The position numbers were made by a program, and so were the translations under genes. Shown here piece after piece: positions 24,736 to 31,320 of a stretch of DNA of 32,455 bases. The notes below the pieces were generated by a model. The model was given only the letters and a program-made list of their open reading frames with translations. It was not told the origin of the DNA and searched no databases. Source of the DNA: Microcaldota archaeon (GTDB lineage: Archaea; Micrarchaeota; Micrarchaeia; Micrarchaeales; CABMGC01). The DNA is taken from positions 1 to 32,455 of the forward strand of contig JAJYXO010000015.1 of the NCBI GenBank assembly GCA_021801765.1, read 5' to 3'. Every line of letters begins with the position of its first letter. Within the stretch, counting starts at the first letter, position 1.

Positions 24736-24763
24736 TGCCGCTAAGCCAGCCATTAACCCGGCA
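24736..24763 (+). repeat. Small inverted repeat after rnp1
   Basis: TGCCG (24736-24740) and CGGCA (24759-24763) pair around an 18-base loop, just after the rnp1 stop in a GC-rich stretch unlike the surrounding A/T-rich intergenic DNA. It could be an RNA element or part of a transcript end; there is no further support. Confidence 0.25.
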
Positions 24764-24808
24764 GCAAGCCCATCGCGCAGACAAGGTATGTTTATATTCC
24801 TTTACATG

Positions 24809-24820
24809 TATTATTTATAG
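24809..24820 (+). promoter_or_regulatory. TATA-like box ahead of the ribosomal protein operon
   Basis: TATTATTTATAG would place transcription start near 24840, about 80 bases before the uS17 ATG. A second candidate, TTTATATTC at 24791-24799, lies upstream. Confidence 0.4.
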
Positions 24821-24851
24821 CGATTACTCTGCTACAGAAAGATCACATGCA

Positions 24852-24879
24852 CATCGCATGCGGCTGCGGCGTGCAGATG
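24852..24879 (+). promoter_or_regulatory. Leader hairpin before uS17
   Basis: CATCGCATGC (24852-24861) pairs with GCGTGC (24869-24874), a bulged A, then GATG (24876-24879), around loop GGCTGCG. Ten pairs, mostly G:C, form a stable stem near the 5' end of the predicted transcript. Archaeal leaders this long are uncommon, so it may be a ribosomal-protein autoregulatory site. Confidence 0.35.
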
Positions 24880-24919
24880 CACGGCAACATGGGTAATAAA
24901 GCAAAAAATCGTTGGTTAT

Positions 24920-25204
24920 ATGGAATGCACCGATATACGATGCCCAGAGCACGGGAGCCTGAGTACCAGGGGTATGCATATGGAAGGCATCGTTGTAAGC
25001 TCAAAGGCCAAGAAGACAGTAATAGTGGAAATAGATTATACTAGATACATATACAAATACGAGAGATATCTCCGAAAGAGGTCCAGGATACCTGCACATA
25101 ACCCAGATTGCATTGGCGCAAAAGAGGGCAATGTGGTACGCATAGCGGAAACCCGAAGGCTCTCAAAAACAAAATCATTCGTTGTTACTGGTATAGTAAG
25201 GTGA
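24920..25204 (+). CDS. rps17: Small-subunit ribosomal protein uS17
   Basis: The 94-residue protein has the archaeal uS17 N-terminal motif (DIRCPEHGSLSTRG) followed by the OB-fold (EGIVVSSKAKKTVIVEIDY, KYERYLRKRSRIPAHNP, GNVVRIAETRRLSKTKSFVV). It binds 16S rRNA early in assembly. ATG 24920 is the only standard start in frame, but it has no ribosome binding site. The family usually has more residues ahead of the Cys motif; these are readable upstream in another frame, joined through an A-tract (see finding). The stop is followed closely by uL14, whose ribosome binding site GGTGA overlaps it. Confidence 0.9.
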   Translation: MECTDIRCPEHGSLSTRGMHMEGIVVSSKAKKTVIVEIDYTRYIYKYERYLRKRSRIPAHNPDCIGAKEGNVVRIAETRRLSKTKSFVVTGIVR

Positions 25205-25209
25205 AGCAT

Positions 25210-25614
25210 ATGAAAGGCATAGGATCAAACATAATGAAGACGCTCGTACCCGGTGCAGTGATAACCTGCGCTGATAATAGCGGTGCATACACTTTCAGAA
25301 TGATACACCTGATAGGCAAGGGCGGCGGAGGCAGGCACGGAAAGCTTGCTGCCGCAGGAATAGGAGATATAATATCTGCCAGCGTCAGGAAAGGGACATC
25401 TGCGTATCTAAAGAAACCAGTGCGTGTGGTAATAATAAGGCAGAAAGCATCGATACGAAGGGCAAACGGCATGCGCATAAAGTTTGAGGATAACGCTGGT
25501 ATAATGGTAAACGAAGAAAACCTGCCTGTAGGCACAGAAGTAAAAGGTGCAATGGCAAGGGAGGTAGTTGAGAGATTCGTGAAGGTGGCAGGTGTTGCAG
25601 CAAGGATAGTCTGA
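25210..25614 (+). CDS. rpl14: Large-subunit ribosomal protein uL14
   Basis: The 134-residue protein carries the uL14 signature: VPGAVITCADNSGAYTFRMI and GGGGRHGKLAAAGIGDIISA, then VRKGTSAYLKKPVRVVIIRQ and the terminal VVERFVKVAGVAARIV. The frame extends to 25108 inside uS17, but ATG 25210, five bases after GGTGA, fits the family start. Near the factor-binding site of the large subunit. Confidence 0.96.
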   Translation: MKGIGSNIMKTLVPGAVITCADNSGAYTFRMIHLIGKGGGGRHGKLAAAGIGDIISASVRKGTSAYLKKPVRVVIIRQKASIRRANGMRIKFEDNAGIMVNEENLPVGTEVKGAMAREVVERFVKVAGVAARIV

Positions 25615-25619
25615 TAATC

Positions 25620-25979
25620 ATGGAGAGTTCAAAACCAAGAAAGCAAAGATTTATGCGATATAACGCAGAGATGCACCTGAGACAGAAGTTCGCACATGCA
25701 CATGTTTCAAAAGAACTAAGAGCAAAACTCAGCATAAAGAAGAAGAGCATACAGGTCAGCGCTGGTGACACTGTGAAGATAATGGCAGGCGGGAACGCTG
25801 GAAAGAGCGGCAAAGTGAACAGAGTGGACCTAAAGAAATCAAAGCTCTTCATAGAAGGCGTCTCAAGGAAGACATCAAAAGGAAAGGAAACGATGCTGCC
25901 AATAAGCATATCTAACACATATATAACAGATCTTAACCTAAATGACAAGCTCCGCAAGGCGAAGCTTGGCATAGCATGA
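25620..25979 (+). CDS. rpl24: Large-subunit ribosomal protein uL24
   Basis: The 119-residue protein has N-terminal KPRKQRFMRYNAEMHLRQKF and then the KOW motif GDTVKIMAGGNAGKSGKVNRVD. It is an early assembly protein of the large subunit. It starts six bases after the uL14 stop, with no strong ribosome binding site, and probably depends on coupling. Confidence 0.95.
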   Translation: MESSKPRKQRFMRYNAEMHLRQKFAHAHVSKELRAKLSIKKKSIQVSAGDTVKIMAGGNAGKSGKVNRVDLKKSKLFIEGVSRKTSKGKETMLPISISNTYITDLNLNDKLRKAKLGIA

Positions 25980-25986
25980 TGATTAT

Positions 25987-26664
25987 ATGTCCAACAAAGG
26001 AAACAACAGGCATGTAAAGAGGCTCGTATCTGGAAGGTACGCTGGAGTATATAAGAAAGAATCAAAGTATCTTGCCAAGCCAAACCCCGGCAGACATACC
26101 CTCGCATCGAGCATATCACTATCCACAACACTCATTGAGAAACTGCATTTGGCATCAAGTTATAGGGAAGCAAAGGTTGCAATAAATAGCGGCAAGGTCA
26201 CTGTAAACGGAAAGGCGGCCAAAGATCCGCATATGGCAATAGGGTTCGGAGATGTGATAAGCGTATCAGGTACTAACTCTGCTCATAGAGTAACTATAGG
26301 CAAGCATAGTTCATTCGCAATGGAAGAAGAGAAGAACGGATCAAATCATGCATCTAAAGTAATTGGAAAGTATCTTGCAAAAAAAGGCAAAGTGCTTATA
26401 AGGCTGGGCAACGGCGATACAATAGAAGGCAAGAAAGAGGTATCTGTGAATGATTCCGTAGTATTCGATGGCAAGAAGTTATCGAAAATAATAAAGATGG
26501 AGAAGGGTGCAAATTGCCTAGTGATAAGCGGCACGCACGCATCGGAGACTGGCGTTATCAAAGAGATAAAGGCTGGCAGCGCAATAGTGGATCCGACGGT
26601 GCGGATTAGTTCTGCAGGCAAGGAATTTGAGACGCTGCTGGACAACGTTATGGCAACAGAGTGA
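25987..26664 (+). CDS. rps4e: Small-subunit ribosomal protein eS4
   Basis: The 225-residue protein begins with HVKRLVSGRYAGVYKKESKY. An S4-like RNA-binding domain follows (YREAKVAINSGKVTVNGKAAKD), then a central RNA-binding region and a C-terminal KOW-like end (ANCLVISGTHASETGVIKEI). The order uL24-eS4-uL5 is the archaeal standard. At about 225 residues it is near the short end of the family. Confidence 0.95.
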   Translation: MSNKGNNRHVKRLVSGRYAGVYKKESKYLAKPNPGRHTLASSISLSTTLIEKLHLASSYREAKVAINSGKVTVNGKAAKDPHMAIGFGDVISVSGTNSAHRVTIGKHSSFAMEEEKNGSNHASKVIGKYLAKKGKVLIRLGNGDTIEGKKEVSVNDSVVFDGKKLSKIIKMEKGANCLVISGTHASETGVIKEIKAGSAIVDPTVRISSAGKEFETLLDNVMATE

Positions 26665-26668
26665 TCCG

Positions 26669-27172
26669 ATGGGAATGTCTGACATATATCTTGACAAGGT
26701 CGTAATAAACATAGGCATAGGTCCAGAGGAGAGTGGCGCAGAAGGCGCGAAAGCATTGATCAAAAAACTCAGCGGACACGAAGCTGCTCCTACATTCTCC
26801 AAAAAGAGAGATCCGGAACTTAAGCTCAGGAAAGGCCAGGTCATAGGCGCAATGGCAACCCTCCGCGGCGCAGATGCAGAGAGCATGCTCAAAAGGGCGC
26901 TAGATGCAAACGGCAACCTAATACGATCCAGCTCTATAAGTAACAACTCCCTTAGTTTCGGAGTTAAAGAGTACATATACTTCTCCGGAGTCAAATACGA
27001 TCCAAAGATAGGCATATTAGGGATGAACATCAACGCCGCTTTCACAAGAAAGGGAAGGAGAATTGAACTCAGAAGAAGGGCATCTTCAAAGATGGGCAAG
27101 AAGCATAGGATTATAGGCAAGGAAGCAATACTTTCCTATCTCAATAAATATAATGTTAAAATAGAGGAATAA
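26669..27172 (+). CDS. rpl5: Large-subunit ribosomal protein uL5
   Basis: The protein shows the uL5 start [20 protein letters not shown], then [16 protein letters not shown] and [20 protein letters not shown]. It binds 5S rRNA. ATG 26669 and ATG 26675 are both possible; both lie after GAGTGA at the eS4 end. I give the first. About 167 residues, the archaeal norm being about 170-180. Confidence 0.95.
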   Translation: MGMSDIYLDKVVINIGIGPEESGAEGAKALIKKLSGHEAAPTFSKKRDPELKLRKGQVIGAMATLRGADAESMLKRALDANGNLIRSSSISNNSLSFGVKEYIYFSGVKYDPKIGILGMNINAAFTRKGRRIELRRRASSKMGKKHRIIGKEAILSYLNKYNVKIEE

Positions 27173-27173
27173 G

Positions 27174-27332
27174 ATGAAGGTTGGTTTTGAAGAGAAGCTC
27201 AAGGGAAAAGGCACAAGGAAGTGCAGGATATGCGGAAATCCGCGCGGATTGATAAGGAGCTACGATCTCCATGTATGTAGGAGATGCTTCAGGGAATCTG
27301 CAAGGGATCTTGGATTCGACAAATTTTCGTGA
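27174..27332 (+). CDS. rps14: Small-subunit ribosomal protein uS14 (zinc type)
   Basis: A 52-residue basic protein beginning [20 protein letters not shown]. The zinc site is Cys17-x2-Cys20 and Cys35-x2-Cys38 ([15 protein letters not shown]), the archaeal form. ATG 27174 overlaps nothing, is one base past the uL5 stop, and is preceded by GAGG about seven bases upstream. Confidence 0.96.
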   Translation: MKVGFEEKLKGKGTRKCRICGNPRGLIRSYDLHVCRRCFRESARDLGFDKFS

Positions 27333-27336
27333 TCGT

Positions 27337-27717
27337 ATGGATATGCTTTCAGATTCATTAAATAAGATAAAAGTGTATGAAAACAGGGGCAAGTACGAGT
27401 GCATTGTCAGTTCAACAAAGTTAGTAAAATCCGTACTTGAGACTATGAAGAAGAACAACTACATAAAAGACTTTTCTGAATTCAAAGATGGCAAGTTCAG
27501 CAAAATAAAGATAACGCTTTCCAAGAAGATAAATGACATAGGTGTGATAAAGCCTAGGCATGCTGTGAAGGTAGACGATTATCGCAAATACGAGACTAGG
27601 TACATACCCAGCAGGGATTTCGGAATACTCATAGTTTCGACTCCAGCAGGCATAATGACCAACAAGGATGCGAAAAGCCTGAAATCAGGAGGCAGGCTGC
27701 TTGCCTATGTATATTGA
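27337..27717 (+). CDS. rps8: Small-subunit ribosomal protein uS8
   Basis: The 126-residue protein has the uS8 pattern LSDSLNKIKVYENRGKYECI and the C-terminal IVSTPAGIMTNKDAKS, with GGRLLAYVY. Starts ATG 27337 and ATG 27343 are both plausible. The longer reading into uS14 is rejected because the family starts at about this MDMLSDSL. Binds the central domain of 16S rRNA. Confidence 0.95.
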   Translation: MDMLSDSLNKIKVYENRGKYECIVSSTKLVKSVLETMKKNNYIKDFSEFKDGKFSKIKITLSKKINDIGVIKPRHAVKVDDYRKYETRYIPSRDFGILIVSTPAGIMTNKDAKSLKSGGRLLAYVY

Positions 27718-28250
27718 TGATTAACATGTACGAGATAAAGATACCTGTGGGAGTGGATGTGACCCTTTCAGATTCAACCCTTACTATAAAAGGCAAGCTC
27801 GGATCAACATCCAAGACTATCAACACCAGGCTGGTATCAATTGGCATAGACAAAGGGAAGATGACTATCGGACTCACGTCCAACAAAAGATTCGCCAAAA
27901 AGGCAGCGCTCGCTGCAAAGGCTCTGGATACTGAGCTCTCCGGAGCCATTGCAGGTGTAGAAAACGGAATCGAGAGAAAAATGGTTGTTTTCTACGCCCA
28001 TTTTCCCACTACAATAGAGATTAAAGGTGACAAGATCCTGATAAAGAATATCTTCGGAGAGAAGGTGCCCAGAATTACAAGTATAGTTGGAAGCACCAAA
28101 GTTGAAGTAAAAGGCCAGGATGTCACTGTGAAGGGCGTTGATCCTTATGACGTAGGTCAGACAATAGCTAACATACGCGGCATCTGCTTCGCCCGCGGCA
28201 ACGATACCCGCGTCTTCCAGGATGGGATATATCTGGCAAAGGAGGAATGA
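27717..28250 (+). CDS. rpl6: Large-subunit ribosomal protein uL6
   Basis: The 177-residue protein has the duplicated uL6 fold: YEIKIPVGVDVTLSDSTLTI and, in the second half, VPRITSIVGSTKVEVKGQDV and VGQTIANIRGICFARGNDTR. ATG 27717 overlaps the last base of the uS8 stop, but ATG 27726 (MYEIKIPVG) fits the family start better; either is possible. It ends where eL32 begins. Confidence 0.94.
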   Translation: MINMYEIKIPVGVDVTLSDSTLTIKGKLGSTSKTINTRLVSIGIDKGKMTIGLTSNKRFAKKAALAAKALDTELSGAIAGVENGIERKMVVFYAHFPTTIEIKGDKILIKNIFGEKVPRITSIVGSTKVEVKGQDVTVKGVDPYDVGQTIANIRGICFARGNDTRVFQDGIYLAKEE

Positions 28251-28602
28251 TTATACGCAGAAAAAAAAGCATCCAACGTTTGCAGTTCCAAATTATGGTG
28301 CAAAAAGCAGAAAAAGGGTAAAGGACAGATGGAGAAAACAACGCGGCATAGACAACAAGAAGAGGATAAAGAGAAGTGGATACGGCGCTGAGCCAAACAT
28401 AGGGTACAAGAATGCTTCGGAAGTAAGGCACCTGAGGTCCGACGGTACGATGGAGAATCTTGTACACAATGCGGCAGAAATGAAAGCATGTGTCGGAGTA
28501 CCTGGAATATCTGTGAGACTATCTTCCACACTCTCAAAGAGGAAGCGAGCAATAATAGTCAAGATGGCAGAAGATAATGGCATAAGAGTAGTAAATTGGT
28601 GA
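28222..28602 (+). CDS. rpl32e: Large-subunit ribosomal protein eL32 (start uncertain)
   Basis: The eL32 core is clear: KSRKRVKDRWRKQRGIDNKK, then GYKNASEVRHLRSDGT and the terminal SKRKRAIIVKMAEDNGIRVV. The only standard in-frame start, ATG 28222, lies 29 bases inside uL6, and the added residues (MGYIWQRRNDYT) do not resemble the family. An ATG at 28247, overlapping the uL6 stop (ATGA), gives MIIRRKK but is out of frame with the core by one base, with an A8 tract (28261-28268) in between. So the true N-terminus may require slippage or a base correction. Coordinates follow the frame of the core. Confidence 0.8.
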   Translation: MGYIWQRRNDYTQKKKHPTFAVPNYGAKSRKRVKDRWRKQRGIDNKKRIKRSGYGAEPNIGYKNASEVRHLRSDGTMENLVHNAAEMKACVGVPGISVRLSSTLSKRKRAIIVKMAEDNGIRVVNW

Positions 28603-28606
28603 AAAA

Positions 28607-29101
28607 ATGACGGTAAAATTCGCAAAGAGGGCTGCAGGGGAGTTACTTGGAAGAGGAGAAAGTTCCATACGCATAAACACAAATTCCATTGAAGACGCCA
28701 AAAAGGCAATGACAAAAGAAGATGTCAGGAAGATGATAAAGGACGGCGGCATCTTTGCGATCAAGGAGAAGCACAACCTGAGCTACGGCTCAAAGCTCCT
28801 CAAGAAGAGGAGGGAAAAAGGAAGGAGGCGCGGCGCTGGAAAGCGCAGGGGAACTCACAAGGCTAGGGCTGGAGAACCTTGGATGAAGAAAGTTAGATCT
28901 CAGCGTGAGTTTCTCAAGGAGCTCAGAAGCTCCGGAAAGGTTGACGGTGCCACATTCAAGAGATTTTACTCGCTTATACGCGGAAATGTCTTCACTGACA
29001 AGAAATCAATGTTGCTTCACCTAAACGAACAAGGGATAAAATTCAGCGATGATGAAGTAGCTGCCATAAACGAAAGGATAAGGAAGAGGTGGAATGAATG
29101 A
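28607..29101 (+). CDS. rpl19e: Large-subunit ribosomal protein eL19
   Basis: The 164-residue basic protein follows the eL19 pattern: AKRAAGELLGRGESSIRINT, then MTKEDVRKMIKDGGIFAIKE and RRRGAGKRRGTHKARAGEPW, with a helical C-terminus. ATG 28607 is four bases after GGTGA of the eL32 stop region. Its stop overlaps the uL18 ATG (ATGA). Confidence 0.95.
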   Translation: MTVKFAKRAAGELLGRGESSIRINTNSIEDAKKAMTKEDVRKMIKDGGIFAIKEKHNLSYGSKLLKKRREKGRRRGAGKRRGTHKARAGEPWMKKVRSQREFLKELRSSGKVDGATFKRFYSLIRGNVFTDKKSMLLHLNEQGIKFSDDEVAAINERIRKRWNE

Positions 29102-29655
29102 AAGGCATAGATTTCAGGAGAAGGAGAGAGTCGCTTACGAACTACAAGAAAAGACTTGCGCTTGTCAAGAGCGGCGCTGAAAGGGTAGTGATTAGAAAAT
29201 CCAATAAGGCGATAATAGGTCAGACTATCAAATACAGCGAAAATGGAGACATCGTAACTGCAAGGGCCGATTCGCATGACCTGCAAAAATCCTTCGGCTG
29301 GCCTTCCAGGGCAAACAAGCCAACAGCATATCTAACAGGAATGCTACTCGCCAAAAAGGCACCTAAAGGCAATAAAGGCTTCATACTTGACATAGGTCTA
29401 AGCTCTTCGGTGAAGAACTCGATACCTTTCATCTTCGCAAAAGGATGCATAGATGGAGGAATGGATCTGAAGGCAAACCTGAATGTAGACGAATCAACAT
29501 ACAATTACTCTGACGTATCGTATGCTAAGAAACTGAAGGAGTCTGCCACAGATATGTATACTAGGCAATATGGCTCCTATATAAAAGAGAAGAAGGAGCC
29601 AGAATTGCTACACGCTTTATTCATGGAGGTCAAGGAAAAAATAGCAAAAATGTGA
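29098..29655 (+). CDS. rpl18: Large-subunit ribosomal protein uL18
   Basis: The 185-residue protein binds 5S rRNA with uL5. Signatures include RRRRESLTNYKKRLALVKSG, the middle GWPSRANKPTAYLTGMLLAK and FILDIGLSSSVKNSIPFIFA. It overlaps eL19 by four bases and is translationally coupled. Confidence 0.95.
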   Translation: MKGIDFRRRRESLTNYKKRLALVKSGAERVVIRKSNKAIIGQTIKYSENGDIVTARADSHDLQKSFGWPSRANKPTAYLTGMLLAKKAPKGNKGFILDIGLSSSVKNSIPFIFAKGCIDGGMDLKANLNVDESTYNYSDVSYAKKLKESATDMYTRQYGSYIKEKKEPELLHALFMEVKEKIAKM

Positions 29656-29659
29656 TATT

Positions 29660-30286
29660 TTGGAAGAAGCATATGAATGGAAACCAAGGACAAAAGTAGG
29701 GGAGATGGTAAAAGCAGGCACGATAAGAAGCATAGAAGAGATATCTGCAATGGGCAAAACAATAAAGGAGGTAGAGATAGTAGACATGCTCCTGCCTAAT
29801 CTTCAAGACAAAGTGCTCGAGATAATCTCTGTTCAGAGGATGACTAAGAACAACAGAAAGCAGAAGTTCAGAGTCACGGTAGTTGTAGGTGATAAGAATG
29901 GGCATGTAGGCCTCGGTGTAGGTAAGGACGTTGAGGTAAGACCTGCAATAGAATCCGGGATAAGAGATGCAAAAAAGAACATGATATCCGTTAATCTAGG
30001 CTGCGGCTCTTGGGAATGCAGTTGTGGCACCAAGCATACACTGCCGCTCACCATACGGTCAAAATGCGGAAGCGCACAGATAATACTAAAACCGGCGCCA
30101 AGAGGGGTAGGGATAGTCGCCGGTAAGACGATAAAAAGCATGCTTGAATTGGCAGGAATAGCTGATATATGGACTTATGCCAGAGGAAGGACCCGCGATG
30201 TATATAACGTTGCTCTAGCAACGCACAAAGGCCTGAAGGCTGTTTCAGAGATCAAAAACTCCGAAGCGCTAAATCTGCCCTCATGA
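29660..30286 (+). CDS. rps5: Small-subunit ribosomal protein uS5
   Basis: The 208-residue protein has the uS5 signature NRKQKFRVTVVVGDKNGHVG, then IILKPAPRGVGIVAGKTIKS and IADIWTYARGRTRDVYNVAL. The start is a TTG at 29660-29662, six bases after GTGAT. It is the last gene of the cluster: uL30, uL15 and SecY, normally next in archaea, do not follow. The intergenic stretch that follows has a T-rich run. Confidence 0.95.
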   Translation: MEEAYEWKPRTKVGEMVKAGTIRSIEEISAMGKTIKEVEIVDMLLPNLQDKVLEIISVQRMTKNNRKQKFRVTVVVGDKNGHVGLGVGKDVEVRPAIESGIRDAKKNMISVNLGCGSWECSCGTKHTLPLTIRSKCGSAQIILKPAPRGVGIVAGKTIKSMLELAGIADIWTYARGRTRDVYNVALATHKGLKAVSEIKNSEALNLPS

Positions 30287-30325
30287 CATTGCTCATCCTA
30301 TCGCAACTCCCTTTCCAGAATCACA

Positions 30326-30337
30326 TCTCTTTTCTTT
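30326..30337 (+). terminator. T-rich run after uS5
   Basis: TCTCTTTTCTTT lies 40 bases past the uS5 stop with no hairpin. Archaeal termination uses such oligo-T stretches. The remainder of 30287-30418 holds only the next promoter. Confidence 0.4.
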
Positions 30338-30371
30338 ATAGCGCCACAAATATCTAACTATTCAGCAAAGG

Positions 30372-30381
30372 TTTTTAAATA
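30372..30381 (+). promoter_or_regulatory. TATA-like box for the surface protein at 30419
   Basis: TTTTTAAATA is centred about 42 bases upstream of ATG 30419, giving an expected leader of about 17 bases. Confidence 0.45.
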
Positions 30382-30418
30382 TGACGCTCATTAGCTATTA
30401 AAACAACATGGTGTATTC

Positions 30419-31231
30419 ATGACAAGGACACTTGAAATTACAGGCATAATAGTCCTGATAATAGTGATAGCAGCAATCGCATATTTCGCATTCATTTACA
30501 AAAGCGCTCCTCAAACGCAACCAAGCCAAACTGCCCCTCAGACGACACAGTCTGTAGCGCCTGCCAACACAACATTGCCTCAAACTTCTAATATTACAGA
30601 GTTCACTCCATTCAGCCGTAAGGAAATTAACATAAGTTCAAAAGAAGGCGCAAACCTATCAGTAACAGCTCCTGACGGAGTTAACATAACGGTCCATATA
30701 CCTGTGGGTACATTCGCGCTGATAAATAATGTTACACATTCAAACTACACATTTACACTGGCTACATTTAACATCAAGAACCTTGGAAATCCAGCAGGAT
30801 ACGCAAACCAGAGCCCTGCATATGGCTTCGCCTTCGAAGTTGACGGCCAGATAACGCCTACTATAGATTTTACCAACAGCACCAAAGCCCCAATGCCGCT
30901 TACCACTACCGCAAAATACCCTGACACATGGGGAAGCTGGGCATTCCTTGGTGGAGAGTTCAATTTATCCAGCGGCATTTATTCCGGCGGAAACTATGTG
31001 CTCCAGAACTCGTGGTCATATAACTCAATATCAGGAATCATGACCAACACCCAGTTCTACAAACCTATAATGTGGGTCTTCACCATAGGACCTGCGCACC
31101 AAACTGTTGTTACTATAGTGAATAAAACAACTACCTCTACTGAATCTTCTAACACAGTCAACGCTACAGCAACAAACACAATGTCTCATAACACTACTAC
31201 AACAGCTTCAGGGGGGTATAACTACGGTTGA
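30419..31231 (+). CDS. Extracellular protein with N-terminal signal anchor
   Basis: The 270-residue protein has a membrane helix near the N-terminus (about 7-27, ITGIIVLIIVIAAIAYFAFI), then a Pro/Gln/Thr linker. The folded domain is about 60-230: GVNITVHIPVGTFALINNVT, YGFAFEVDGQITPTIDFTNS, YPDTWGSWAFLGGEFNLSSG, SWSYNSISGIMTNTQFYKPI. A Thr/Asn-rich tail ends in GGYNYG. Many N-x-S/T sequons suggest glycosylation. The same domain occurs in the neighbouring convergent gene. No family known to me matches. Confidence 0.8.
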   Translation: MTRTLEITGIIVLIIVIAAIAYFAFIYKSAPQTQPSQTAPQTTQSVAPANTTLPQTSNITEFTPFSRKEINISSKEGANLSVTAPDGVNITVHIPVGTFALINNVTHSNYTFTLATFNIKNLGNPAGYANQSPAYGFAFEVDGQITPTIDFTNSTKAPMPLTTTAKYPDTWGSWAFLGGEFNLSSGIYSGGNYVLQNSWSYNSISGIMTNTQFYKPIMWVFTIGPAHQTVVTIVNKTTTSTESSNTVNATATNTMSHNTTTTASGGYNYG

Positions 31232-31320
31232 TTTCCTGTTTGAAACTGAAGCTGTCTAAAAATTGTAGCTGATTCAGGTTTTTGCCAGAACCCGGCGTTG
31301 CCCGCGCCCTCTGCGAGTTC

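Noticed and set aside
24847-25044. 65-codon frame starting at ATG 24847 with Cys residues
   Set aside because: It overlaps uS17 in another frame. Only its MGNKAK segment looks meaningful, as the displaced start of uS17.
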